Assembly: GCA_031425695.1 (NCBI GenBank)
Contig: JANPJV010000076.1
Coordinates: 4,096 to 68,095 of the forward strand
DNA from: JANPJV01 sp031425695
GTDB taxonomy: Bacteria > Pseudomonadota > Gammaproteobacteria > Xanthomonadales > SZUA-5
Reading direction: 5' to 3'
DNA length: 64,000 bases
The notes under the pieces: model-generated
Databases searched by the model: none
What the model was told of the DNA's origin: nothing
What the model saw: the letters and a program-made list of their open reading frames with translations, nothing else
Translations under genes and position numbers: made by a program
Shown here: positions 23,928 through 32,697 of the stretch, in pieces
Numbering within the stretch: position 1 is the first letter of the stretch
Layout: the number at the start of each line of letters is the position of its first letter

Positions 23928-24259
23928 ATATCCTGCTGCTGCTGATTCCGGTCAGCCTGTTGCTTCTGCTCGCCGCCATGCTGGCCTTCGTCTGGGCGCT
24001 GCGTGCGGGGCAATTCGAGGACATGGATACGCCGGCGTTGGATGTGCTGGTGGAGCCTGTCTTGCTCCCCTCTCCCCTGCTTCTGGGGAGAGGGGCCGGG
24101 GGAGAGGGCGCTTTCTCCTCCCAAAGCGCCCTCTCCGGCCCGCCAGCGCAGCTGCCGGGCGTTCGAGCTCGCGCGCCGCATGCGGCGCAAGCGTGCCAGC
24201 TCTCACCCCCCGACCCCTCTCCCGCTTCGCGGGAGAGGGTAGCAAAACATGCCCCTTGA
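23924..24259 (+). CDS. ccoS: cbb3 assembly protein CcoS with repeat-derived tail
   Basis: Single-helix CcoS protein: MNILLLLIPVSLLLLLAAML helix followed by the conserved FVWALRAGQFEDMDTPA block. The family is normally about 50-70 aa; this one is about 111 aa because residues ~48-106 come from C/T-G/A-rich inverted repeats (24065-24240). The start overlaps the ccoI stop (ATGA) and its end overlaps the next gene by 11 bp. Confidence 0.85.
   Translation: MNILLLLIPVSLLLLLAAMLAFVWALRAGQFEDMDTPALDVLVEPVLLPSPLLLGRGAGGEGAFSSQSALSGPPAQLPGVRARAPHAAQACQLSPPDPSPASRERVAKHAP
24065..24240. repeat. Dispersed CTCTCCC/GGGAGAG inverted repeats in the ccoS tail
   Basis: CCCCTCTCCCCTGCTTCTGG-type hairpin (CCCTCTCCCC / GGGGAGAGGG) near 24067-24095, a second pair AGAGGGCGCTTT / AAAGCGCCCTCT at about 24105-24142, and CTCTCCCGC-ttc-GCGGGAGAG at the end. 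This repeat type is usually intergenic; here it is translated. Confidence 0.7.
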
Positions 24260-24974
24260 CCTCCTCACCCTCACCGCCGCGCTGCTGAGCGGGTTGCTCG
24301 GCAGTGCTCACTGTGCGGCGATGTGCGGTGGCATCGCCACCAGTTTCGCCACGGTGCGCGCGCACGGCGGCTGGTGGGTGGCGGCGCAGCCCAATCTGGG
24401 CCGCATCCTTGGCTATGGGCTGGCGGGATCGATTGCCGGCGCCTTCGGAAGTGGCATCGTCGCGGTCGCGCAAGACCCTTGGATCAGCATCGGCGCGCGC
24501 GTGCTGGTTGGGCTGGTGATGGTGGTGACGGCGTTGCGGTTGCTCGATCGCCGCGGTCGCCTGGCGCCGCTGGCCAGGCCAGGCGCACGCCTGTGGCAGT
24601 GGCTGCGACCGCTGCAGCGCGCGCTGTTGCCGGCCAACACGGCACCACGACGGCTGGCCCTCGGGATGCTCTGGGGCTGGATGCCGTGCGGGCTCAGCAC
24701 CAGCCTGCTCACCGTGGCCTGGCTGCAGGCAGACGCGGCCAACGGCGCGTTCACCATGCTCGCCTTCGGCCTCGGCGGCCTGCCGGTGATGCTGCCGCTG
24801 ACCTTTGCCGGCGCGCGCGTCGGACAGTTCCTGCATCGCGGCGCGTGGATACAATCGTTCGGCGCGCTCATTCTCGCGGCCGGCCTGCTGACCATCGCCG
24901 CACCCTGGCTGATGCATTACCCTGGTCTGCATTCGGCCCTCGTGGCACTGGGATGCGCGCATGGACCGGCGTGA
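24249..24974 (+). CDS. UreH/SafE-like membrane protein next to ccoS
   Basis: About 241 aa with six hydrophobic helices. The motifs GSAHCAAMCGG near the N terminus and GWMPCGLSTSLL in the middle are characteristic of the UreH_2/SafE-like membrane family often encoded right after ccoS and related to DsbD-type transmembrane proteins. The paired Cys-containing motifs suggest thiol or metal transport; copper or haem delivery to cbb3 is inferred from position. It overlaps the ccoS 3' end, so it likely belongs to the operon. Confidence 0.8.
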   Translation: MPLDLLTLTAALLSGLLGSAHCAAMCGGIATSFATVRAHGGWWVAAQPNLGRILGYGLAGSIAGAFGSGIVAVAQDPWISIGARVLVGLVMVVTALRLLDRRGRLAPLARPGARLWQWLRPLQRALLPANTAPRRLALGMLWGWMPCGLSTSLLTVAWLQADAANGAFTMLAFGLGGLPVMLPLTFAGARVGQFLHRGAWIQSFGALILAAGLLTIAAPWLMHYPGLHSALVALGCAHGPA

Positions 24975-25023
24975 TCCTGGGCTCGACTTGACGCGGACTC
25001 TTGCGGCCTCAGAATGCGGTCCG

Positions 25024-26311
25024 ATGGCTCCCAAAGTCGCCCCTCTGCGTTCGACTGCGCTGCTCGAAGCCATCATCGAGTCGGCACCGGTCGCGCTCAT
25101 CGTGAGCGATCGCGCAGGGATCATGACCCTGGTCAATCGCGAAGCCGAGATCATGTTCGCCTACACGCGCGATGAGCTGATTGGCGCGTCGATCGACCTG
25201 CTGCTGCCGGCTGCGCTGCGGCATGGACACCCAGCGCTGCGTGCGAGCTTCCTGGCTCGGCCGATCGATCGCAAGATGGGGCAAGGGCGAGCGTTATCCG
25301 GGATGCGCAGCAACGGCACGATGGTGCCGATCGAAGTCGGGCTCACTCCGATCATGCTCGATGATCAGCTGTACGTGCTCAGCGTCATCGCGGACGTCAC
25401 CGAGCGCCAGCGCCTGCTCGACGAGGTCACCACCGCCAAGGAAGCGCTGGAGGTGCGTGTCCACGAGCGCACTCTGGCGCTCGAACATGCCAACGCGGAA
25501 ATGGAAGTCCTGCTCGCCAACCTGCGCCAGCAGGGTTTGGAGCTGGAACGCCTGAGCCGGCAGGATCCGCTCACCCGCCTGTCCAATCGCCGCGATCAAG
25601 GGACCCTCTGAACAAGTATCGCGGACCGCGTTGCAGCCCAAATCGCTTGCAGCTAGGCGCAGTCCGCAGGTCGTAGCTTCGCATCTACGGTGCCAAGGAC
25701 TGGAACGACGCTGCAGGCGATTTGGACCGCAACCCGGAGGGACGGTGGCTAGAACGTCCTCCAGCTTCGTCAGCCGCCTTGGCCAGAGCGCCCACTATGC
25801 CCTGCGGCGGTTTCCTCGCTGGCGAACGTTCTAGCCATCGTCGCGGCCGCGAGACTTGTCCAGAGGGTCCCTAGATGAGCGCCTCGCTGCGGAAATCGAG
25901 CGCTGCATTCGCAGTGACGGTGTGCTCTCGGTGGCCATGCTCGATCTCGACAACTTCAAGGCCGTCAACGACCGCTTCGGGCATGCACTCGGCGACGTCG
26001 TGCTTACCGAGTCCGCCAAGCTGTTTCGCGATCAATGTCGCGTCATCGACATCGTCGCCCGCTATGGCGGTGAGGAATTCGTCCTCGTGTTTCCCGGGAC
26101 CGATGGACACGCCGCAGCCGCGGTGTGCGAGCGCATCCGCACCCATCTGGCCGTGCTGGACTGGGAGAAGCTCCACGCCGGACTGGCGGTGGCCGTGAGT
26201 GCGGGGATCGCGCAATGGCATCCGGGCATGGACGCCAATACGCTCTTGTCCGAAGCGGACGAGCAGCTTTACAAGGCTAAATCGGCCGGGCGAAATCAGG
26301 TCGTGTTTTAA
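25024..26311 (+). pseudogene. PAS-GGDEF diguanylate cyclase interrupted by a MITE
   Basis: The first part (from ATG 25024) encodes a PAS domain (ESAPVALIVSDRAGIMTLVN ...), a coiled coil and the opening of a GGDEF domain (RLSRQDPLTRLSNRRD). A 274-bp element then stops the frame. The rest of the domain resumes at LDERLAAEIERCI (about 25872) and includes DLDNFKAVNDRFG, the active-site loop RYGGEEFVLVFPG and the C-terminal ADEQLYKAKSAGRN, ending at 26311. Both halves are otherwise undamaged, so the insertion looks recent. A TTG inside the element's right terminus could open the second half, but a split GGDEF domain is unlikely to work. Confidence 0.9.
25599..25872. mobile_element. 274-bp MITE-like element with 31-bp terminal inverted repeats
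   Basis: The left end AGGGACCCTCTGAACAAGT and the right end, read in reverse, AGGGACCCTCTGGACAAGT match, and similarity continues to about 31 bp (TCGCGGaCCGCG / TCGCGGcCGCG). It contains internal inverted pairs (CCAAATCGC / GCGATTTGG and GGCTAGAACGT / ACGTTCTAGCC) and no gene. No clear target-site duplication is seen. It disrupts the diguanylate cyclase gene. The parent IS family is not identified. Confidence 0.85.
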
Positions 26312-26382
26312 CGCGGTGTTGATTGTTTGGTGTGGGTGTTTGTGTACAAAGCGGTCCGTGCTGCTGCCACATGATCGATGGC

Positions 26383-26470
26383 GCGCTGGCGTGATCGAAC
26401 CATCGACCGGTACCAGGACCAGCTTGCGCACCAAGGCTTCAGGAGCGAGCGCAGCGTTCTCCGGGCTGGT
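26383..26470 (-). pseudogene. Relic of a universal stress protein gene
   Basis: On the minus strand this reads SPENAALAPEALVRKLVLVP followed by VDGS, closely matching the linker between the two Usp domains of the gene at 55020-55946 (TPENAALAPAGKARRLTLVP, then VDGS). Similarity ends on both sides and no complete Usp domain remains. A short GGCATC repeat lies next to it (about 26497-26520). The rest of 26312-26589 holds nothing recognisable. Confidence 0.6.
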
Positions 26471-26589
26471 GCAATCGCTGCGATGCCCGGTCAGCATCGG
26501 CATCGGCATCGGCATGCCGGCAGAGCGACCGCGTGGAGACCTTGGTCGCGATCGCGCCACCCGTGCGCGCCTCCTGGGCGACGCTCTAC

Positions 26590-28800
26590 CTACAACTTTT
26601 TTCGCTTGATCGGCAGGCGAATTGTAAACGTCGTCCCTTCATCGATCCCACTTCGGACATCGATGCTGCCGCCATGCTTCTTGATGATTCCGTAGGACAC
26701 CGATAGCCCGAGGCCAGTGCCGATGCCGACTGGTTTGGTGGTGAAGAACGGATCGAAGATGCGTTTGAGATTCTCTGCCGGGATCCCTTTGCCCGTATCC
26801 GAGAATTGCAACCAGATATCGTCCTTTTCAGTGCCGGTGCGGATAGTGATCCTGCCGCGCAGCTCGATCGAATGTGCAGCGTTGACGAGCAGATTCAGAA
26901 ACACCTGGTTGAGCTGGAATGGGAGGCATTCGATCAGCGGTAGATCCCCGTAGGCCTTGACCACTTCTGCTTTGTACTTGATCTCGTGCGCGGCAACGTT
27001 GAGGGTACTGTCGAGGCCATGGTGGATATCGACTTCCTGCCATTCAGCCTCGTCCACATGCGAGAAGTCTTTGAGATCGCGCACGATGGCATCGACCCGG
27101 GCGATGCCTTCGAGCGATTCCGAAAGGAGGCCGGGGATATCCCGTTGCAGATAGCTGAGCTCGATGCTGTCTTTGAACGCCCGCAGGCGCTGCAATTGCG
27201 GAGTGTCGGGACCAATCAGCAGTTCGAGCGGCTCATAGACTTGCAGCAGGCGGAAAATATCGGCGAGATAGCTCTGCAGGCTGGTGAGGTTGGAGCGGAT
27301 GTAGCCGATCGGGTTGTTGATTTCATGGGCTACGCCAGCGGCTAGTTGGCCCACCGATGCCATCTTCTCGGATTGCAGCAGTTGGCTCTGGGTTCCGGCC
27401 AGTTCCTCGTTCGCCGCTTCCAGGTCGGCATTACGCTGCTTCAGTGCAACCTCGATGCCCTCGCGCACGGCGATCTGCTCGTGCAGCTCGCGCGTGCGCG
27501 CGGCCACGCGCTGCTCCAGTTCGGCATTGGCGGCCTTGAGCGACTCCGCGGCGCGTTTGCGCTCCAGGCTGTTGGCGATCTGATAAGACACGAAGGTCAG
27601 CAATTCTTCGTCGCGCTTGCCGTAATGGACATCGGGTGAATAGCTCTGGACGACGACTGTGCCGACCACGCTGTCGCTGCATACCAGTGGCACGCCCAGC
27701 CAACAATGCGCGGGGGCGCCGTGGCCATGGACTTCGCCGATCGCCGCGAGCCTGTTGATTTCGGCATCGTCGAGCAGCGCAGGCTGGCCTCGACGAATGA
27801 CGTATTCGGTGCCGCCCTTGCGCAGCGGCCGCGACTCATTCGTGGGCTGCCGTTCGTCGATCCAGTAGGGAAAGTGCAACTCCTGGCGATCATCGGAAAG
27901 CAATGCAATGTAGAAGTTGGTTGCGTTGATCAATTCGCCGACGATCCCGTGCACGGCGGCATAGAACTCCTGCATGCTGCCGGCACTGCCGGACAATGCC
28001 GCGATGCGAAACAGCGCTCTTTGCAGGCGTTCGCCATGCTCGCGCTCGGCCACCTCTGCCGTGAGCACCGCGTTGGCAAGAGCGAGCTCGGCGGTACGCC
28101 GCATCACTTCGCGCTCGAGCTCGGTGCGCGTCTGTTTCCGGTCGACTGCGGTGAGAATATGGCTGGCGACGAAAAACAGCAGGGCCTGGTCGTCGGTGGT
28201 ATAGGGCGGGCGTTCGACATAACTTTGCACCACCAAGACACCGCGCACGCCGCCGCCGCCCAACATCGGCACGCCCAGCCAGTCATGACTTTTCGCACCG
28301 CGGGACCGGAATGGGCCCGTTACTTGCTGCTTCATCTGGTCCGCGGTCCCCATCAATGCGCGACCCATGCGAATCACATACCAGGTAGGGGCATGTTCCA
28401 GCGTGCTCATCGGCACGTCGATCGCCGCATCGGGCACGGGCACGCTGCTGTCCGCGACGTCGGCAAAATAGATGAAGCGCACCGCGTCGCGCTCGCGGTC
28501 GTAAAGTGCAATGAAGAGATTCTCGGCATACATCAACCCGCCGACGATTCGGTGCAAGCCCTGCAACATGGTTGCCATGTCCAGCTCGGAACTGGCCATG
28601 TCGGCAATCGCAAATAGCGCCCGCTGCAATCGTTCGGCGCGCTGGTGATCTTGAACCGCCGCGCGCAGCCGCACCAATTCGAGAGCGTCGGCTTCCCGCC
28701 GCGTGTCTGCTGACCCTGACGATTCCTCGGTCAGGACCTGGACAGTCGCAGCTTTCGGCTCTGCGTCAGCCAGCGGCTTGGGCAAACCGGGCTTGTTCAT
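26590..28800 (-). CDS. Orphan sensor histidine kinase with two GAF domains
   Basis: Soluble-looking kinase of about 736 aa. After a short charged N terminus come two GAF-type sensor domains (about residues 60-230 and 265-435, each with a W-LG-VP-L strand and a following VVQSY segment), a coiled coil, a HisKA segment with phosphoacceptor His in AAGVAHEINNPIGYIR near residue 490, and HATPase motifs (N box, DTGKGIP, TGLGLSVSYGI). No transmembrane segment and no receiver domain. No response regulator is adjacent; the nearest neighbours are the broken cyclase and the cation ATPase. The signal is unknown; GAF domains may bind small ligands or haem. Confidence 0.85.
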   Translation of the reverse strand: MNKPGLPKPLADAEPKAATVQVLTEESSGSADTRREADALELVRLRAAVQDHQRAERLQRALFAIADMASSELDMATMLQGLHRIVGGLMYAENLFIALYDRERDAVRFIYFADVADSSVPVPDAAIDVPMSTLEHAPTWYVIRMGRALMGTADQMKQQVTGPFRSRGAKSHDWLGVPMLGGGGVRGVLVVQSYVERPPYTTDDQALLFFVASHILTAVDRKQTRTELEREVMRRTAELALANAVLTAEVAEREHGERLQRALFRIAALSGSAGSMQEFYAAVHGIVGELINATNFYIALLSDDRQELHFPYWIDERQPTNESRPLRKGGTEYVIRRGQPALLDDAEINRLAAIGEVHGHGAPAHCWLGVPLVCSDSVVGTVVVQSYSPDVHYGKRDEELLTFVSYQIANSLERKRAAESLKAANAELEQRVAARTRELHEQIAVREGIEVALKQRNADLEAANEELAGTQSQLLQSEKMASVGQLAAGVAHEINNPIGYIRSNLTSLQSYLADIFRLLQVYEPLELLIGPDTPQLQRLRAFKDSIELSYLQRDIPGLLSESLEGIARVDAIVRDLKDFSHVDEAEWQEVDIHHGLDSTLNVAAHEIKYKAEVVKAYGDLPLIECLPFQLNQVFLNLLVNAAHSIELRGRITIRTGTEKDDIWLQFSDTGKGIPAENLKRIFDPFFTTKPVGIGTGLGLSVSYGIIKKHGGSIDVRSGIDEGTTFTIRLPIKRKKL

Positions 28801-28958
28801 CGTGCAGATCCTGTGTCAGCCAGTTCGCACACGCTAACACCGGTCCGTACGAGGTCGCGCCGGATGCTCCCCCTACAGGCGGAACGAATTGTCTACAGAT
28901 GCACGTCGACGCTGACCGACGACGGCCACTGGGGCAGCGCCAAGGCGCAGGGTCGACG

Positions 28959-31900
28959 CTAAGCGATACGGACGCGGCTCCGGGTTGTCCACCAACGGCC
29001 CACCAGCTTGCGCAACTCGCTGTACCACAGGACGGTACTCGCCATTCCCATGCAAACCAACCACTGGCTCAAGTCCAACGGCACCGTTCCGAAGGCGCGA
29101 TTAAGAAAGCCGAGGTTGACGACGGCGATTTGCAGCAGCAGCGAGAGCGCGATCGCCGCCCATAGCCAGGGGTTGGAGAACGCTCCGGCGAATGCGCTCA
29201 CGGTCTCGGAGCGCGCATTGAAGGCGTTGAACAGGTGCGCGAGCACCAGCACCGTGAAGCCCGCGGTGCGCGCCGTGGCCAAATTCTCCGACCCGTCGAT
29301 GAGTCCGCCGGATAGATAGAAGTCCATCGTCAGCAAGCTCACCAGCGCGACCACCAGGCCAATTTGAATGACGCCAGACCACATCGCCAAGTCAATCACC
29401 CGTTCGGTCAGCGGTCGCGGCTTGCGCGCCATGACGTCGTCGGTCGGTGGATCGACACCCATGGCCAGCGCCGGCCAGGAATCGGTCACCAGGTTGATCC
29501 ACAGGATCTGGGTGGCGAGCAGCGGCAGCACGACTTCGCCGCCGCCACTGGAAAGGCCGATCACCCCGGCGCCGACAACCCCGAGAAATACCGTCAGCAC
29601 CTCACCCATGTTCCCGGAGAGCAAGTAGCGCAGGAACTTGCGGATGTTGTCGACGATGCCGCGCCCTTCACGCACCGCCTCGACGATGGTGGCGAAGTTG
29701 TCGTCGACCAGGATCATCTTGGCCGCTTCCTTGGTTACCTCGGTGCCGGCAATGCCCATGGCGATGCCGATGTCCGCGGATTTGAGCGCCGGTGCGTCGT
29801 TTACGCCGTCGCCGGTCATGGCGACGATGTTGCCATCGGCCTGCAAGGCATCGACGATGCGCAATTTGTGTTTCGGTGCCACGCGCGCGAACACCGACGT
29901 CGCCCGCACAGCATCGGCGAACGCGGCCTCGTCCAGCGCATCCAGCTCAGGCCCGGAGAGGGCGGCCGCCCCGGCATCGACAATGCCGAGGTCGGCCGCG
30001 ATGCGCGCGGCCGTGCGCGGATGATCGCCGGTGATCATGATCACGCGAATGCCCGCCCGGCGCGCTTCGCGGATGGCCGCCGCCGCTTCCTGACGTGGCG
30101 GATCGATGATCCCCACGGTGCCGACGTAGATGAGCGCGTGCTCCAGCGCCTCGCCCGGCGCGATTTCCTCGCCGGCCGTGAGCGGCCGGTAAGCCACGCC
30201 CAGGGTGCGCAGGGCCGCGTCGGAAAGGGCCGCCACCTCGCTGAGGATGCGTGCCCGCGCGGCCTCGTCGAGAGCGACCACGTCGAGCCCTGAACGCACC
30301 TGCGTGCAGCGTTCGAGCAAGACGTCCGGGGCGCCCTTGGCGATCAGCACGGTAGTGTTGCCGTGTTCGTGATCGACCTCGATGGTCGACATCATCTTGC
30401 GATCCGAGGTAAACGGGATCTGCGCCATGCGCGTGAAGCGCTGCGCGCGCCGCTCGGACACGCCGAGCTTGCGTTCCGCCACCAGGAACGCAACTTCGGT
30501 GGGATCGCCGTGGATTTCCCACTGGCCATCCTGGCCCTCGCGCAGCTCGGCATTGCCGGCCAGGCTGCCGCCACTCAGCATCACGATCTGCTCGGCGTGC
30601 AGGTCGCCGCTTTCGAGCTTGGCCCCGGCGAGCTCGACCTGCCCGGCGGGTGCGTAACCGACTCCGGTCACGGCGGTGCCACCTGAGGCAGTCAGTATCT
30701 GCACGATGGTCATCTCACCGCGGGTCAAGGTGCCGGTCTTGTCCGAGGCAATGACCGAGGCCGACCCCAAGGTCTCCGCCGACGACAGCTTCTTGACGAT
30801 CGCATGGTGTTTGGCCATCCGCTGCACGCCGAGCGCCAGCACCACGGACAGAATCGCCGGCAGGCCTTCAGGCACGGCTGCCACTGCCAATGACACGCCG
30901 AGCAGCAAGGCGTCGATGACATCGGCAATGCTGCGGCGGTCGGAGAGCAGCAGCACTGTCGCAACCACGATGACCGCAATGATCAGCACCGCAACGCCCA
31001 GCATGCGGCCGATGTGCGCGATCTCCTTCTCGAGTGGCGTCGGCTCCTCGACCGTCGCTTCGAGCATCTGCGCAATCGAGCCGACCTCGGTGTCCATCCC
31101 GGTCGCGGTGACCACGGCGCGGCCGGTGCCTTGCGCGACGGCAGTGCCCTTGAACAGCATGTTCAGCCGATCGCCGAGTGGCACCGACGCGGCAAGCGTC
31201 GCCGCATCCTTGAGCACGGCCTCGCTCTCGCCGGTCAGCGCCGCTTCCTGCACGCGCAAGGCGGTCGCTTCAATCAGCCGCGCATCGGCGCCGACCGCGT
31301 CGCCTTCGCCAAGGACCAGCAGGTCGCCGCGCACCAATTCCGCGCTCGGCACGCGCAGCAACTTGCCGTCGCGCATCACTGCCGAGGTGGCCTGGATCAT
31401 GCGTGCCAACGCCGCTACCGCGTCGGCGGCCTTGGCCTCCTGCACAAATCCCAGAACGCCGTTGAGCAGCACGATTGCCGCGATCACCGTCGCATCCACC
31501 GGCCAGCCGTGCCGGCCTTCGATCACCCACGCCACCACGGCGATCACAATCGCGGCCAGCAGCAGATAGATCAGCGGGTCCTGGAAGTGCGCCAGCACGC
31601 GGCGCCAGGTCGCCAGCTTCGCCGCAGCACGCAATTCATTCGGGCCATTTTCCGCCAGCCGACGTGTCGCTTCTTGCGCCGTCAGGCCGTTCTCGAGATC
31701 CGCGGCGTGCTGGGTCGCAACTGCCTGCGCATCTTTGAGGGAAGGATCGTCGGCTGCGGGTTTGGCGGCCGCCGACTGCACCCTCGGCGGCTTCTTTGGA
31801 GCGGCGGCGGTGGCAATTGCGGAGGGTGCCGCTGCAGCATTGGGTCCGGCGACGGCAGGCGTCGCGGCCGCTTCGACCACCGGAACGGCGGCATGCGCGT

Positions 31901-32252
31901 TCGGGGTGGCATTCGATGGTGCGTCTGTGGGGAGCGCTCGCGCCTTTGGCTGCGGCGCCGCTGCAGCGGCTTCCGGCCGCGGAACGACGGACGGATCGCC
32001 AGCAGCGGGCACGGCTGTCGCAGTCTTCGTATCTGGCTCGGGAGCGTCCGCGGCGGGGGCGTCCGGGATGTGCGCTGAAGACGCCTTCGCCGCTGGGTCC
32101 GCCTCACATTCCCGCTGGCGTACCGCGGATTTGATGGCGCCGACTTCCAGCCGGGTTTCGTCGTAGCGCACGGTGGTGCTCCTGGCGGCAAAGTTGACGG
32201 GGACGCTCTCGACACCCGGCACCTCACCGATGCGCCTCTCCACCCCATCCAT
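28959..32252 (-). CDS. P2-type cation-transporting ATPase with degenerate N-terminal HMA-like domain
   Basis: Membrane cation pump of the Ca-ATPase-like P2 group, about 1097 aa. TGES near residue 340, the PEGL motif in VPEGLPAIL, DKTGTLTRGEM near 505 and GDGVNDAPALKSADIGIAM near 812 are intact; ten or so helices are present. The ion is not certain. Residues 1-60 resemble an HMA domain but lack C-x2-C, and ~60-175 is a low-complexity Ala/Pro linker. In-frame upstream codons from ATG 32279 encode MQAIVSV, the usual start of an HMA strand, with GGAG before them, but are closed by TAG at 32256-32258, six bases before ATG 32252. Translation probably restarts at 32252. An FNR box with a TAGGAT -10 points at this start. 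Confidence 0.85.
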   Translation of the reverse strand: MDGVERRIGEVPGVESVPVNFAARSTTVRYDETRLEVGAIKSAVRQRECEADPAAKASSAHIPDAPAADAPEPDTKTATAVPAAGDPSVVPRPEAAAAAPQPKARALPTDAPSNATPNAHAAVPVVEAAATPAVAGPNAAAAPSAIATAAAPKKPPRVQSAAAKPAADDPSLKDAQAVATQHAADLENGLTAQEATRRLAENGPNELRAAAKLATWRRVLAHFQDPLIYLLLAAIVIAVVAWVIEGRHGWPVDATVIAAIVLLNGVLGFVQEAKAADAVAALARMIQATSAVMRDGKLLRVPSAELVRGDLLVLGEGDAVGADARLIEATALRVQEAALTGESEAVLKDAATLAASVPLGDRLNMLFKGTAVAQGTGRAVVTATGMDTEVGSIAQMLEATVEEPTPLEKEIAHIGRMLGVAVLIIAVIVVATVLLLSDRRSIADVIDALLLGVSLAVAAVPEGLPAILSVVLALGVQRMAKHHAIVKKLSSAETLGSASVIASDKTGTLTRGEMTIVQILTASGGTAVTGVGYAPAGQVELAGAKLESGDLHAEQIVMLSGGSLAGNAELREGQDGQWEIHGDPTEVAFLVAERKLGVSERRAQRFTRMAQIPFTSDRKMMSTIEVDHEHGNTTVLIAKGAPDVLLERCTQVRSGLDVVALDEAARARILSEVAALSDAALRTLGVAYRPLTAGEEIAPGEALEHALIYVGTVGIIDPPRQEAAAAIREARRAGIRVIMITGDHPRTAARIAADLGIVDAGAAALSGPELDALDEAAFADAVRATSVFARVAPKHKLRIVDALQADGNIVAMTGDGVNDAPALKSADIGIAMGIAGTEVTKEAAKMILVDDNFATIVEAVREGRGIVDNIRKFLRYLLSGNMGEVLTVFLGVVGAGVIGLSSGGGEVVLPLLATQILWINLVTDSWPALAMGVDPPTDDVMARKPRPLTERVIDLAMWSGVIQIGLVVALVSLLTMDFYLSGGLIDGSENLATARTAGFTVLVLAHLFNAFNARSETVSAFAGAFSNPWLWAAIALSLLLQIAVVNLGFLNRAFGTVPLDLSQWLVCMGMASTVLWYSELRKLVGRWWTTRSRVRIA

Positions 32253-32334
32253 GTTCTACACCGACACGATGGCTTGCATCACGTGCTCCGCACAGGGTGG
32301 AAAACGATCCTAGTTCGCGCGGACAGTGGGCGAT

Positions 32335-32348
32335 TTGATCTGGATCAA
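32335..32348 (-). promoter_or_regulatory. FNR/ANR box for the cation ATPase
   Basis: TTGATCTGGATCAA, a perfect consensus match, centre 32341.5. On the minus strand class II spacing predicts a start near 32300 with -10 TAGGAT (32307-32312), 21 nt before the ATG at 32279. Confidence 0.85.
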
Positions 32349-32374
32349 GCTTGCATGGCGAATGCACTCGGCGA

Positions 32375-32388
32375 TTGACCTGGATCAA
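32375..32388 (+). promoter_or_regulatory. Second FNR/ANR box, facing the DUF2933/RNase genes
   Basis: TTGACCTGGATCAA, centre 32381.5, exactly 40 bp from the first box. On the plus strand it predicts a start near 32423 with -10 TAAGTT (32411-32416). Confidence 0.8.
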
Positions 32389-32414
32389 AGATCGAGTTCC
32401 CCGAACGGGATAAG

Positions 32415-32654
32415 TTGAAGCTTCAACAGCCCGTTTTCGGGAGAAGCGAATACGTCGCCAGCAATCGCAACCAGCATTCGACCGCAAGCCATTCCCATCC
32501 GTTTGCGTCGGTCGCCGCGTATTTCCTTCTCAGCGAACACCGTGCGCACTTCCTCGGGGCACTGCCGTTCGTGCGGCTGCTCTCCTGCCCGCTAATGCAG
32601 GTCTTCATGCATCGCGGACAGCGGCCCGCCAGGGCAAAAGTTCCAGAGCGCTGA
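32415..32654 (+). CDS. DUF2933-like small membrane protein, start uncertain
   Basis: The frame encodes YFLLSEHRAHFLGALPF followed by LLSCPLMQVFMHRGQ, the signature of DUF2933: a short helix, E-H-R-A-H, then a second helix ending CPLM-x-x-FMH-x-G. Function of the family is unknown; members often sit near cation pumps. The nominal start TTG 32415 lies inside the predicted -10 element. Downstream of the predicted transcription start there is no ATG, GTG or TTG before the conserved part; a GTC codon at 32454 stands at good distance from GGGAG. So either a non-standard start is used or the start has been lost. Confidence 0.55.
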   Translation: MKLQQPVFGRSEYVASNRNQHSTASHSHPFASVAAYFLLSEHRAHFLGALPFVRLLSCPLMQVFMHRGQRPARAKVPER

Positions 32655-32697
32655 TTGAGCGCGCCATCTCGCAACAGCACCCTCCAAGGACCTGCCC

